64,000 nucleotides of DNA from Albimonas marina. GTDB lineage: Bacteria > Pseudomonadota > Alphaproteobacteria > Rhodobacterales > Rhodobacteraceae. The notes below the pieces were generated by a model. That model saw only the letters and a program-made list of their open reading frames with translations, did not search any database and was not told the DNA's origin. Positions 34,442-43,532 of this stretch are shown piece by piece. Position numbers and translations under genes: made by a program. How positions within the stretch are numbered: the stretch's first letter is position 1; each line of letters starts with the position of its first letter. The stretch spans positions 1-64,000 of the forward strand of contig NZ_JARHUC010000005.1 of NCBI RefSeq assembly GCF_029223255.1. Reading direction: 5' to 3'.

Positions 34442-35572
34442 ATGACCTGCACCGCCCCGATAACGCAAGTCGCCACGGCGGACCTGCCCGACCAGGTGAC
34501 CTTCCGCCGCCGCCTGACCGGGCTGACCTGCAACGACCCCTCCCGCGCCTTCGGCGGCCTGACGCTCTATGCGCCGCAGACCGCGGCCGGGCTGGTGAAG
34601 CTGATCGACGAGGACGGGGCCGAGGTTCACCGCTGGACCCTCCCCGTGCGGCCCGGCCGCCACGCGGTGCTGCTGAAGAACGGCAACCTGGGCTACAACG
34701 GCTCCTGCCAGGACGGCCCGATCCTCTACCCGATCTGGCCGCTGTGGCGCGGCGGCGACTTCATGGAGGTCGCCCCCGACGGCGAGATCCTGCGCCGCCA
34801 CGTCGATCCCGCCCACCACCACGACGCCCAGTGGCTGGACGACGGCTCGATCCTCTACACCGCCGCCCATCCCCTGCCCGAGGACGTGGTCCGCCGCCTC
34901 GGCGGCGCGCCGGGCGCGCGGGTCTACGGCGACGTGGTCAAGCAGGTGAACCGCGACGGCGACCTGGTCTGGGAGTGGAAGAGCTGGGAGCATCTGCGCC
35001 CCGAGGACTTCCCGACGCAGCCCGTCTTCGACCTCCAGCACTGGCCGATGATCAACGGCCTGTGGGACGCGCGGAGCGGCCTGGTGCTGATGAGCCTGCG
35101 CACCACCTCGGGCGTGATCGCCGTCTCCCGCGAGAGCGGCGCGGTCGCCTGGGTGATCGGGCAGGACATCCTCGCCCAGCAGCACACGCCCGTGGAGCTC
35201 GACAACGGCAACGTGCTGATCTTCGACAACGGCACGATGCGGCCGGGCGTCTCCTCCCACTTCTCCCGCGTGGTCGAGGTGGATCCGGCGACCAACGCTA
35301 TCGTCTGGGAATACCGCGACCCCAACGCGCCCAGCTTCTTCTCGCCCTACATGGGCGGCGCCCAGCGCCTGCCCAACGGCAATACCTTCGTCACGGAGAG
35401 CGCCACGGGCCGTCTCTTCGAGGTCACGCCCGCGGGCGAGGTGGTCTGGGAATTCGTCATCCCCGAATTCGCCCCCTATCCCGAGCCGGGGATGGACCGG
35501 ATGATCGGCGGCCATCACAACAGCGTCTTCCGCGCCTACCGGTATGCGCGGGAGGACGTGTCATGGCTGTAG
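34442..35572 (+). CDS. Arylsulfotransferase-like beta-propeller protein, no signal peptide
   Basis: This 376-aa protein consists of propeller-blade repeats such as [53 protein letters not shown] and [18 protein letters not shown]. The pattern matches the arylsulfotransferase (ASST) family, in which a conserved His takes the sulfuryl group; [14 protein letters not shown] and [18 protein letters not shown] contain candidate His residues. Classical ASSTs are periplasmic, but no signal sequence is seen here. GGAGGCCGAGAC precedes the ATG. The stop codon overlaps the permease start by ten bases, tying it to a sulfonate-type importer and hence to sulfur or sulfate-ester use (inference). Confidence 0.82.
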   Translation: MTCTAPITQVATADLPDQVTFRRRLTGLTCNDPSRAFGGLTLYAPQTAAGLVKLIDEDGAEVHRWTLPVRPGRHAVLLKNGNLGYNGSCQDGPILYPIWPLWRGGDFMEVAPDGEILRRHVDPAHHHDAQWLDDGSILYTAAHPLPEDVVRRLGGAPGARVYGDVVKQVNRDGDLVWEWKSWEHLRPEDFPTQPVFDLQHWPMINGLWDARSGLVLMSLRTTSGVIAVSRESGAVAWVIGQDILAQQHTPVELDNGNVLIFDNGTMRPGVSSHFSRVVEVDPATNAIVWEYRDPNAPSFFSPYMGGAQRLPNGNTFVTESATGRLFEVTPAGEVVWEFVIPEFAPYPEPGMDRMIGGHHNSVFRAYRYAREDVSWL

Positions 35573-36405
35573 CGGAGATGATGACCGAGCGACGCCCCCC
35601 CTCCGCCGCCCCGGCCCGTCCGGGGATCGCCGCGCGGCTGCCGGCGATCGGGCGCACGCTGGCCGGCCCGCTGCGGCCCGCCGTCAGCCTCGGTTTCGTG
35701 CTGGCGCTGTGGGCCGGGGTCTCGGCCTCCGGCTCGGTGAACGAGGCGCTGTTCCCCGCGCCCTGGACCGTGGTCGAGGCCTTCGTCGAGATGGCGCAGG
35801 CGGGCGTGCTGGCGCAGGACCTGACGGTCTCGCTCTCGCGGGCGGCCATCGGCTTCCTGATCGGCGCCACGCTCGGCGTCGCCGTGGGGCTCGCCACCGG
35901 GCGCACGCAGCTCTTCCAGATGCTGCTGGGGCCGTTCCTGACCCTGATGCGCCCGATCCCGGCCATCGCGCTGGTCCCGGTCGCCATCGTCTGGTTCGGC
36001 ATCGGCGAAAGCTCGAAGCACTTCGTCATCGCCTACACGGTGTTCCTGACGGTGTGGTTCAACACCCACCACGGCATGCAGTACGTGCCCGAGATCTACA
36101 TCCGCGCCTCCCGCTCGATGGGCGCCTCGCGCCTGCGGGAGTTCGTGCAGGTGGTGATCCCGGCCGCCGCGCCCCACATCGTGGCGGGCCTGCGGCTGGG
36201 GGTGGCGCTGGCGCTGCTGAGCCTGGTGGCGGCCGAGCTGACCGGCGCCTCGTCCGGCATCGGCTACCGCCTGCAGGAGGCGCGCCAGTACGTGCGCACC
36301 GACCGCATGTTCGCCCTTCTCATCGTCCTCGGCCTCGCCGGCGCGGTGGTGGACCAGATCGTCCACCGCATCTCGCGACGCCTCGTGCACTGGGAGCAGG
36401 CGTGA
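35563..36405 (+). CDS. ABC transporter permease, SsuC/TauC type
   Basis: This 280-aa inner-membrane protein has six hydrophobic segments and the binding-protein-dependent transport EAA-type loop ([19 protein letters not shown]). It belongs to the sulfonate/taurine/nitrate importer branch ([32 protein letters not shown]). It starts inside the end of the propeller gene, and its stop shares a base with the ATPase start (TGATG). The substrate is unknown; the gene neighbours suggest a sulfonate or sulfate ester. Confidence 0.93.
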   Translation: MAVAEMMTERRPPSAAPARPGIAARLPAIGRTLAGPLRPAVSLGFVLALWAGVSASGSVNEALFPAPWTVVEAFVEMAQAGVLAQDLTVSLSRAAIGFLIGATLGVAVGLATGRTQLFQMLLGPFLTLMRPIPAIALVPVAIVWFGIGESSKHFVIAYTVFLTVWFNTHHGMQYVPEIYIRASRSMGASRLREFVQVVIPAAAPHIVAGLRLGVALALLSLVAAELTGASSGIGYRLQEARQYVRTDRMFALLIVLGLAGAVVDQIVHRISRRLVHWEQA

Positions 36406-37205
36406 TGACCCAAGCGACCCGAGGCCTGGTCGAGATCGACCGCGTGGCGATCGACTTCCCCACCAAGACCGGGGACGCCAAGGGCGGGCGCACCCGCGCC
36501 CTGACCCCCACCACCCTGCGGCTCGAGCCGGGGACCTTCACCGCGATCATCGGCCCCTCGGGCTGCGGGAAGTCCACGCTGATGAACGCGGTCGCGGGCT
36601 TCCTGGCCCCGTCCGAGGGCGAGGTCCGCGTGGACGGAAAGCCGGTGACCGGCCCCGACGCCGAGGTCGGCGTGATCTTCCAGCAGTACGCCCTGTTCCC
36701 GTGGTTCACGGCGCTGGGCAACGTGAAGTTCGCGCTGCGCCGGCTGGGCCTGCCGCGCGACGAGATCGAGGCCCGCGCCCGCGCGGCGCTGGCCGAGGTC
36801 GGCCTCGCGGGGCAGGAGCGCAAGTATCCCGGCCAGCTCTCCGGCGGCATGAAGCAGCGGGTGGCCATCGCGCGCACCTTCGCCGGCGGCCCCAAGGCCC
36901 TGCTGATGGACGAGCCCTTCGGCGCGCTCGACGCCCAGACGCGGAGCCGGATGCACGACCTGCTGACCCAGGTCTGGCGGGCGCACGCGGCCACCACGCT
37001 CTTCATCACCCATGACGTGGACGAGGCGCTGGTGCTCGCCGACCGCATCCACGTGATGTCCCCGGCCCCGGGGCGGATCGTCGAGACGCTCGACCTCGAC
37101 CAGCCCCGCCCCCGTTCCGCCGCGCGCTTCGACGAGCGTCAGCTCGCCGCCCGCGCCCGGATCCTCGACCTGCTGCGCGGCGAGCCGGAAACCCTCGCCG
37201 CCTGA
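36405..37205 (+). CDS. ABC transporter ATP-binding protein, SsuB/TauB type
   Basis: This 266-aa ATPase has Walker [11 protein letters not shown]-loop [10 protein letters not shown], signature LSGGMKQR, Walker [12 protein letters not shown] and the switch His in [10 protein letters not shown]. The features match the nitrate/sulfonate/taurine importer ATPases. It energises the permease encoded immediately upstream, with which it is translationally coupled. The substrate-binding protein gene follows 39 bases later. Confidence 0.95.
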   Translation: MTQATRGLVEIDRVAIDFPTKTGDAKGGRTRALTPTTLRLEPGTFTAIIGPSGCGKSTLMNAVAGFLAPSEGEVRVDGKPVTGPDAEVGVIFQQYALFPWFTALGNVKFALRRLGLPRDEIEARARAALAEVGLAGQERKYPGQLSGGMKQRVAIARTFAGGPKALLMDEPFGALDAQTRSRMHDLLTQVWRAHAATTLFITHDVDEALVLADRIHVMSPAPGRIVETLDLDQPRPRSAARFDERQLAARARILDLLRGEPETLAA

Positions 37206-37244
37206 CCCTCTCGACCCGACGTCCCCTTGCTGGAGCTCTCGACC

Positions 37245-38213
37245 ATGAAACGCGCTTTCCTGGCCGCCGTCGCGGCCGCCGCCCTCTCGCTGCCGACCCT
37301 CTCCCTCGCCGCCGAGAAGCTGGTCTTCGCCTGGACGCCCAACCCGCAGACCCCGCAGGTCGACGTGGCGCTGGCCAAGGACTACTTCGCCGAGGCCGGG
37401 CTGGAGGTCGAGATCGTCTCCTTCCCCTCGGGCCGCGAGGGGTTCGAGGCGCTGATCGGCGGCCAGGTGGACGTGGCCTTCATGGCCGAGTTCCCCGCCG
37501 CCGTGGGCGTGCTGCGCGGCCAGGACTTCAAGGTCGTCGGCGACCTCGCCCGCTTCCGCGGCTCCCGCGTGATCGGCAACACCAAGGCCGGGCCGCTGGC
37601 CTCGCCCGCCGACCTCGCAGGGCGCAACATCGGCACGGTGCTGGGCACCAACGTCGACTTCTACCTGTCCAAGGTGCTGGAGCAGGCGGGCGTTTCGGCC
37701 ACCGTGATCAACGCGGGCCCCGCCGACCTCGCCCCCGCCGTCGCGCGCCGGGACGTGGACGCGATGGTCACCTTCCCCACCTTCTACGCCGCCGCGAAGG
37801 CCGCGCTGGGCGACGACTACGTCGAGCTGAAGGCGCCGGGCTACTCGGTCCACTTCATCCTGTCGGCCAACGGCGAGTCCCTGCGCGCCAAGCCCGAGGC
37901 GTTCGAGGCGTTCATGGCCGCCCTCGCCAAGGCCGACGCCGACGTGGCGGCCGATCCCTCCGCCGCGCAGGACGCGGTGCTGGCGAACATGAAGGGCGCC
38001 ATGCCCAAGCCCGCGCTCGAGGCGATGTGGTCCGAGGTCGAGATCGGCCTGACCCTCGACCGGGAGCTGCTGGACCTGATCGTCGAGGAGGCCGCCTGGA
38101 TCGTGGGCAAGGGCATCGTCAAGGCCGACGCGCCTTCGACCGAGGCGGTGCGCGACGCCTTCGATCCCGCCCCCCTCTCGGCCGCGAAGCCCGAGGCGGT
38201 GGCCCTCGACTGA
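37245..38213 (+). CDS. ABC transporter substrate-binding protein, SsuA/TauA/NMT1-like
   Basis: This 322-aa periplasmic protein has a Sec signal peptide (KRAFLAAVAAAALSLPTLSLA, cleavage before AEK). The mature domain begins KLVFAWTPNPQTPQVDVALA and contains FPSGREGFEALIGGQVDVAF and KAGPLASPADLAGRNIGTVLG, typical of the sulfonate/taurine/thiamine-precursor binding family. The ATG at 37245 rather than one six codons upstream starts the signal peptide and has GGAG upstream. Last gene of the operon. It should determine the importer's ligand, which is not known. Confidence 0.93.
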   Translation: MKRAFLAAVAAAALSLPTLSLAAEKLVFAWTPNPQTPQVDVALAKDYFAEAGLEVEIVSFPSGREGFEALIGGQVDVAFMAEFPAAVGVLRGQDFKVVGDLARFRGSRVIGNTKAGPLASPADLAGRNIGTVLGTNVDFYLSKVLEQAGVSATVINAGPADLAPAVARRDVDAMVTFPTFYAAAKAALGDDYVELKAPGYSVHFILSANGESLRAKPEAFEAFMAALAKADADVAADPSAAQDAVLANMKGAMPKPALEAMWSEVEIGLTLDRELLDLIVEEAAWIVGKGIVKADAPSTEAVRDAFDPAPLSAAKPEAVALD

Positions 38214-38238
38214 CGCGGCCTTCCCCGCGCCGAACCCG

Positions 38239-38267
38239 CGGCCGTCGCCCTCCCCGGGCGGCGGCCG
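38239..38267. terminator. Convergent hairpin terminator
   Basis: CGGCCGTCGCCC and GGGCGGCGGCCG pair with one mismatch around a five-base loop, followed by TTCG. It lies between the ABC operon and the convergent protease gene. Confidence 0.6.
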
Positions 38268-38274
38268 TTCGCGT

Positions 38275-39450
38275 TCAGGCGAACTGGAAGTCGCCCGCGT
38301 CCAGCGTCTCGGCCGCGACGCCCACGAAGGTCAGGTCCACGCCTCTGGCGGTCACGTGGGCGTCGCCGCCTTCATCGGAAATCGTCAGCTGCGCGAAGCC
38401 CTTGACCTTTGTGATCACAACCGTCTCGCCCTCGGCGAAATCGAGGATCCGGTCGGCGCCGCCGCCGCGGGCGTAGCGGAATTCGTCCAGCCCCGCCCCG
38501 CCCTTCAGCCGGTCGGCGCCCCCCTGCCCGTCCAGCACGTCGTCGCCCGCGCCGCCGATCAGCCGGTCGCCCCGCCCGCCGCCGCGCAGCGCGTCGTCGC
38601 CGCCGGCGCCCTTCAGGACGTTGCGCGCCTCGTTCCCCGTCAGCCGGTCGTCGCCCCCGCCGCCCTTCGCGTCCTCGATGACCGTGCCGTAGGCGATGGA
38701 GACGTCGCGCGGCGCGCCGAGCGAGCTGAACGCCCCCTCGCGCAGGTCGACGACCGCGTCGGCGGCGCCGCGGTGCACGATCCGGTCGCGCCCGCCGGCG
38801 TCCCAGATGGTCATAGCCTCGCCCGTCTCGGGCGCCGTCCAGCGGGTGCGGCCGAGGTGCGCGCTCTCATTCGCGCCCCATCGGGCCTGGAGGGCGGCGA
38901 CGTCGTAGATCATCGGCGTCGCGGGATCGTGGCGCCCCTCGGTGTAGGACATCACCGTCAGGTCGGTCGTGTCCTCGCGGCTGGGCAGGTAGGGCCGCGG
39001 CGCGCCGCCGTAGTTCCCCGGATGCTTCAGCGCCAGCGCGTGGCCGATCTCGTGCATCAGGAGCCCGTGGTCGCGGTCGGAGTCCGAGCGCATGGCCACG
39101 TATCCGTCCCAGTCGTCGCCCACGTAGCGGAAGCTGCCGTAGCCGTTGGAGCCGCCGAGGTCGTCGGCGCGGAAGAACTTGAAGTCGGCCTCCCGCCCGT
39201 CGCGCACGGGCCGGAAGGTGACGTCGATCACCGCCGCGATCTCGGCCAGCGCGGCCTTCACCGCGGCCTTGCCCGACTGCGTCCAGCCCCGGTAGCCCGA
39301 GACGATCCCGTCGAGCGGGCTGCCGGGATCGGCCTTGCGCTCGAACGCATACTCGAAGACCGCGCCCTCGGGCCGCGGCCCCCCGCGGTAGGAGAGCGCG
39401 TCGATCCTGTCGTCGAGCTGCGCCGCCGAGAGCCGCTGCGGAAACCCCAT
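38275..39450 (-). CDS. Serralysin-like (M10) metalloprotease with RTX repeats
   Basis: This 391-aa secreted protease has the zinc motif HEIGHALALKH (His133, Glu134, His137, His143) and the Met-turn VMSYTEG with Met167 and Tyr169, defining the serralysin group. Residues about 255-325 are calcium-binding nonapeptides (GGGGDDRLTGN, GAGDDVLDGQGGADRLKGGAG). The end TLDAGDFQFA is typical of type I secretion. It is shorter than the roughly 450-480 aa of classical serralysins. No inhibitor or type I exporter gene is adjacent. GGAGGTCGGAC precedes the ATG. Confidence 0.95.
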   Translation of the reverse strand: MGFPQRLSAAQLDDRIDALSYRGGPRPEGAVFEYAFERKADPGSPLDGIVSGYRGWTQSGKAAVKAALAEIAAVIDVTFRPVRDGREADFKFFRADDLGGSNGYGSFRYVGDDWDGYVAMRSDSDRDHGLLMHEIGHALALKHPGNYGGAPRPYLPSREDTTDLTVMSYTEGRHDPATPMIYDVAALQARWGANESAHLGRTRWTAPETGEAMTIWDAGGRDRIVHRGAADAVVDLREGAFSSLGAPRDVSIAYGTVIEDAKGGGGDDRLTGNEARNVLKGAGGDDALRGGGRGDRLIGGAGDDVLDGQGGADRLKGGAGLDEFRYARGGGADRILDFAEGETVVITKVKGFAQLTISDEGGDAHVTARGVDLTFVGVAAETLDAGDFQFA

Positions 39451-39883
39451 GTCCGACCTCCTGTCGCGGCCCCGGTCCCCCGCCGCGCCGGCCGACCGGC
39501 GACGCTACTCGCCCGCCTGCGGCGCCGCAACGTCCGGCCACGCCCCGCGGCGCGGGAGCCTCGCCTCCCCCCGCTCGCCTGCCGGTGGCGCGCGCCGGCC
39601 GCGTCCGGACGCCCGCCGCTCCGACCCTATCGCGGGAGTTTGAGCAAAGAATCAACATTTACGCGCCGCTTGGCCGCGGCTTTCGGGCTGCAACGGCTTG
39701 GATTTTGGAGTGAATGCAGGTTAAACGATGGAGGGAACGGCAATACGACTCGCGGCGTTCGCTTGGGGGAACCGCGGAGTCGCCGATCAAAAGCCACGCG
39801 GCACGGGGACGAGGGCGTCGTGCGCAGTGGGCATCCGGCCGGTTGAAGCCCGGCGGACGTCCGTGTTTGGGGATGCAGGCGAT
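39451..39883. promoter_or_regulatory. Intergenic region with the candidate promoter of the exopolysaccharide operon
   Basis: This 433-bp divergent region separates the protease gene from the TPR lipoprotein gene. It is locally A+T-rich around 39640-39730. On the plus strand TTGGAT (39698-39703) and TTAAAC (39721-39726) are 17 bases apart and are the best promoter candidate, leaving a leader of about 155 bases. An open frame runs in phase from 39728, but without a signal peptide or ribosome site it is unlikely to be translated. Confidence 0.4.
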
Positions 39884-42364
39884 ATGAAAATTCGGGGTCG
39901 GCTCTTCTCGGTGGTTCTTGCGGCCGCCGTGGGGACCATGCTGGCGGGGTGCGATTCCGCCGAGGAGAGGGCGCAGTCTCACCTCGAGAGCGGTCTGGAA
40001 CTGATGCAGGAGGGCAAGCCTTTCCAGGCGCAGCTCGAGTTCCGGAACGCGATCAAGCTGCAGCCCAACAACGTCGTGGCGCGCTACGAACTGGTGAAGT
40101 TCTACAAGAACCGCAACGACATCCGCGGCGCGGTGGAGCAGCTGCGCGCGATTCTCTCGACGCAGCCCGACCACGTGCAGGCGCGCATCGACATGGCCGA
40201 GATCATGCTGGTGGCCAACCAGCTCGAGGAGGCCGAGAGCCATATCGACGTCGCGATGAAGGCGCAGCCGGACGATCCGCGCGTGCGCGCCATCCGCGCC
40301 TCGATCGACTACAAGCGCGGCGACCGCGAGAAGGCCGTCGCCATGGCCGACGCGGTGCTCGAGGAGGACCCCTCCCAGGTCACCGCGCGCCTGGTGCGCG
40401 TCGCCTGGCTGGTCGACCAGGGCAAGAACGCCGAGGCGCTCGAGGCGCTGGACGCGGGCCTCGCGCTCGACGAGGGGGACCTCTCGTTCAACGTGATCCG
40501 CCTCGGCCTGCTCGAGAAACTGGGCCGCGACGAGGACGTCGGCGGCCAGCTCGAGCGGCTGGTCGAGCATTTCCCCAAGACCGACAAGTTCCGCGAGGCG
40601 CTGGCCCGCTGGTACACGCTGCGCAAGGACTACGACGCCGCCGAGGCGCAGTACCGCGCCATCGCCGAGAACAACGCCAAGGACTTCCAGAAGGCGCTGG
40701 ACGTCGCGCGCTTCCTCAACGCCGTGCACGGCCCCGACCGCGCGCGGGAGGAGCTGCTGCGCCTCGCCTCCCAGCCCGACGCGCTGGTCGAGTACGACCT
40801 GGCGCTCGCCGCGCTCGACCTGCGCGAGGGCGACGAGGACGCCGCGGTCGCGCGGCTCGACAAGGTCATCGCCGAGAAGAAGGGCACCGACGGCGGCGGC
40901 AAGGCGATGATGGAGCGCGCCAAGATCCACATCCGCCACGAGGAATACGAGGCCGCCGACGCCCTGCTGGCCGAGCTGCTGAAGATCGACCCCAAGAACG
41001 CCGGCGCGCTGACCCTGCGCGCCTCGCGCTACCTGGTGGTGGACGAGAACGAGCTGGCCATCCGCGACCTGCGCTCGGCGCTCGACGTGGCGCCGGACGA
41101 CGTCCAGGTGATGATGATGCTCGCCTCCGCCTACGAGCGCGACGGCAGCCGCGAGCTGGCGCTGGAGCGCATGGGCCAGGCGGTGCAGAAGTCGGACTAC
41201 GAGCCGCAGATCGTGCTGCGCTACGTGCAGGCGCTGATCGACGCCCAGAAGGTCGACGTGGCCGAGAGCCTTCTGCAGGACGCCATCAAGCGCAAGGGCG
41301 AGCGGCGCGAGCTGCTGATCTCGCTGGCCCAGATCAAGCTGCGCCAGCAGCAGTGGGCCGCCGCCGAGCAGGTCGCCCAGCGGCTGCGCGCGCTGAACCC
41401 CGACGACGAGTCCGCCGACCGCATCGAAGCGGGCGCCGCGCTGGGCCAGCGCAAGTTCTCCGAGAGCGCCGACATCCTCGAGAACCTGGTGACCGAGGGC
41501 AGGCAGGGCGACGCGGGCATGATCTCGCTGGTCCGCGCGCTGCTGGCGGGCGGCGACGCCGACCGGGCGCTGAACTTCCTCGACCAGCGGCTGACCGACG
41601 ATCCCGACGACCCGACCGCGCTGGTGCTGCGCGCCTCGATCCTGTCGGGCCGCGGCGAGCTGGAGCTGGCCGAGGACGACCTGCAGCGCGCCATCGAGCT
41701 GCAGCCCGACAACGCCGCCGCCTACGCCAGCCTGGCGCGCATCTACAACTCGATGGGCCGCACCGACGAGATGTCGGCCGCCCTCGAGAAGGGCGTGGCG
41801 ATGAACGACGACGACGTCGCCCTGCGCCTGACCCAGGCGATGCAGGAGGAGTACGCCGGCGACTTCGACGAGGCGATCGAGATCTACGCCGAGCTGTATC
41901 GGGAGCGTCCGAACTCCTCGGTGATCGCGAACAACTTCGCCTCGCTGCTGGCCGACCACCGCGCCGACGACCCCGAGCAGGTGGAGCGCGCCTTCAACAT
42001 CGCCAAGCGGTTCCGCGACTCTCGCCAGCCGCACCTGATGGACACCTACGGCTGGCTGCTGCACCTGACCGGCTCCAGCGCCGACGCCCTGCCCATCGTG
42101 CGCGCGGCGGCCGAGGGGCTGCCCACCAACCCGCTGGTCCAGTACCACCTGGGCGTGGTGCTGGCCGCCAACGGCCAGCTCGCCCAGGCGCGGGAGCAGG
42201 TGAAGCGGGCGATCCAGCTCTCGGAGCAGGTGAACTTCCCCCAGAAGGACCGGGCGGAGGAGGTGCTGGCCCGCATCGACGCGCTCGAGGCCGACGCCCT
42301 GCGCCGGCGGGAGGAAGAGCAGAAGAAGCGCGACGCCGCCAAGCAGCAGGGGGTGACCCAGTGA
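39884..42364 (+). CDS. TPR-repeat lipoprotein, PrsT-like
   Basis: This 826-aa protein begins with a lipoprotein signal peptide (VGTMLAGC, Cys23) and is otherwise built of about twenty helical TPR units, such as FQAQLEFRNAIKLQPNNVVA and LAEDDLQRAIELQPDNAAAY. Length and architecture match PrsT, the TPR lipoprotein of XrtA/PEP-CTERM exopolysaccharide loci. Polysaccharide-secretion TPR proteins scaffold export complexes in the periplasm. The ATG at 39884 directly starts the signal peptide; GGGGATGCAGGCGAT precedes it. The ATPase, chain-length and kinase genes follow on the same strand. Confidence 0.85.
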   Translation: MKIRGRLFSVVLAAAVGTMLAGCDSAEERAQSHLESGLELMQEGKPFQAQLEFRNAIKLQPNNVVARYELVKFYKNRNDIRGAVEQLRAILSTQPDHVQARIDMAEIMLVANQLEEAESHIDVAMKAQPDDPRVRAIRASIDYKRGDREKAVAMADAVLEEDPSQVTARLVRVAWLVDQGKNAEALEALDAGLALDEGDLSFNVIRLGLLEKLGRDEDVGGQLERLVEHFPKTDKFREALARWYTLRKDYDAAEAQYRAIAENNAKDFQKALDVARFLNAVHGPDRAREELLRLASQPDALVEYDLALAALDLREGDEDAAVARLDKVIAEKKGTDGGGKAMMERAKIHIRHEEYEAADALLAELLKIDPKNAGALTLRASRYLVVDENELAIRDLRSALDVAPDDVQVMMMLASAYERDGSRELALERMGQAVQKSDYEPQIVLRYVQALIDAQKVDVAESLLQDAIKRKGERRELLISLAQIKLRQQQWAAAEQVAQRLRALNPDDESADRIEAGAALGQRKFSESADILENLVTEGRQGDAGMISLVRALLAGGDADRALNFLDQRLTDDPDDPTALVLRASILSGRGELELAEDDLQRAIELQPDNAAAYASLARIYNSMGRTDEMSAALEKGVAMNDDDVALRLTQAMQEEYAGDFDEAIEIYAELYRERPNSSVIANNFASLLADHRADDPEQVERAFNIAKRFRDSRQPHLMDTYGWLLHLTGSSADALPIVRAAAEGLPTNPLVQYHLGVVLAANGQLAQAREQVKRAIQLSEQVNFPQKDRAEEVLARIDALEADALRRREEEQKKRDAAKQQGVTQ

Positions 42365-42448
42365 GCCATGCCCGGCGCCAGACGCGCGACCGTCTTTTCG
42401 GTCACCGACCCGCGCCGGGCGGCGCTCTCCCGGCGGGAGGGCGCGGCG

Positions 42449-43501
42449 ATGCGTGATCTCTCCCGCCTCTACAACGAGCACTTCGGCCTCTCCGAGAGGC
42501 CGTTCTCGTTGCTGCCGGATCCCGATTTCCTGTACTGGGCCCCTCCGCACCGCAAGGCCTACACGATGCTGGAATACGGCATCGCGGCCCACTCCCCGAT
42601 CACCATGATCACGGGCGAGATCGGCTCGGGCAAGACGACGCTGGTGCGCAAGCTCCTCGACGACATGCCCCAGGACTTCTCCGTCGGGCTGATCTCCAAC
42701 GCCCAGGGCGACCGGGGCGAGCTGCTGCACTGGGTGCTGATGTCGCTCGACCGCCCGGTCGAGCCGGGCCTGGGCTACGTGCAGCTGTTCCGCCAGTTCC
42801 AGGACTTCCTGATCGAGGAATACGCCGCCGGCCGCCGCACCGCGCTGATCTTCGACGAGGCGCAGAACCTCTCGCCGCTGGCGCTCGAGGAGCTGCGGAT
42901 GTTCTCGAACATCAACGCCGACAAGGACCAGCTGCTGCAGCTGATCCTGGTGGGCCAGCCGGAGCTGCGCGAGCTGGTGCGCCAGCCGATCCTCCAGCAG
43001 TTCGCCCAGCGCATCGCGGCCGAGTTCCACCTGCGGGCGCTGACCGCCGAGGAGGCGGACGAATACATCCTGCACCGCCTGCGCCACGCCGGCGCCACGC
43101 GCGAGATCATCGACCCCGAGGCGCGGCGGATGATCCACCTCGCCGGCCGCGGCATCCCGCGCCTGATCAACCAGCTGTGCGACTACGCCCTGGTCTACGC
43201 CTTCTCCGAGGATCGTCCGGTCGCCGACGCCGCCCTGGTGCGCGAGGTGCTGGAGGACCGCCGGCAGTCCGGGGTCTTCGCGGCCGTCACCGGCGGCGGC
43301 GCCGAGGCCGCGCTCGGCCTGCCCGAACCCTCGTCCGCCCCCGACCGGGGCTGGGCGCCCGCCGCGCCGCAGGCGCATTCGAACCCGCAGTCCTCCGGCC
43401 AGGCGACGTGGAGCCAGGACGGATCGTCGTCTTCGCCGTCCGACGCCGGCCCGCAGGGCGATTCCAACATGTTCCACGGCGTTTGGGACCGCAACGGTTG
43501 A
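42449..43501 (+). CDS. ExeA/PEP-CTERM-locus type AAA ATPase
   Basis: This 350-aa ATPase starts YNEHFGLSERPFSLLPDPDF, the characteristic ExeA/MshM-like opening. It has Walker A GEIGSGKT (56-63) and Walker B TALIFDEAQNLS (Asp136-Glu137), followed by IPRLINQLCDYAL. Its closest type, from memory, is the XrtA/PEP-CTERM-associated ATPase. The final 60 residues are a Pro/Ser-rich low-complexity tail. The ATG at 42449 is preferred, with CGGGAGGG upstream. It lies 84 bases after the TPR gene. It probably energises or times assembly of the polysaccharide machinery. Confidence 0.88.
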   Translation: MRDLSRLYNEHFGLSERPFSLLPDPDFLYWAPPHRKAYTMLEYGIAAHSPITMITGEIGSGKTTLVRKLLDDMPQDFSVGLISNAQGDRGELLHWVLMSLDRPVEPGLGYVQLFRQFQDFLIEEYAAGRRTALIFDEAQNLSPLALEELRMFSNINADKDQLLQLILVGQPELRELVRQPILQQFAQRIAAEFHLRALTAEEADEYILHRLRHAGATREIIDPEARRMIHLAGRGIPRLINQLCDYALVYAFSEDRPVADAALVREVLEDRRQSGVFAAVTGGGAEAALGLPEPSSAPDRGWAPAAPQAHSNPQSSGQATWSQDGSSSSPSDAGPQGDSNMFHGVWDRNG

Positions 43502-43532
43502 CCCGCCGCGTCCGGCTTTCAAGGGGCGAGCC

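Noticed and set aside
39728-39883. 52-residue N-terminal extension of the TPR lipoprotein
   Set aside because: It would place the lipoprotein signal internally and has no ribosome site.
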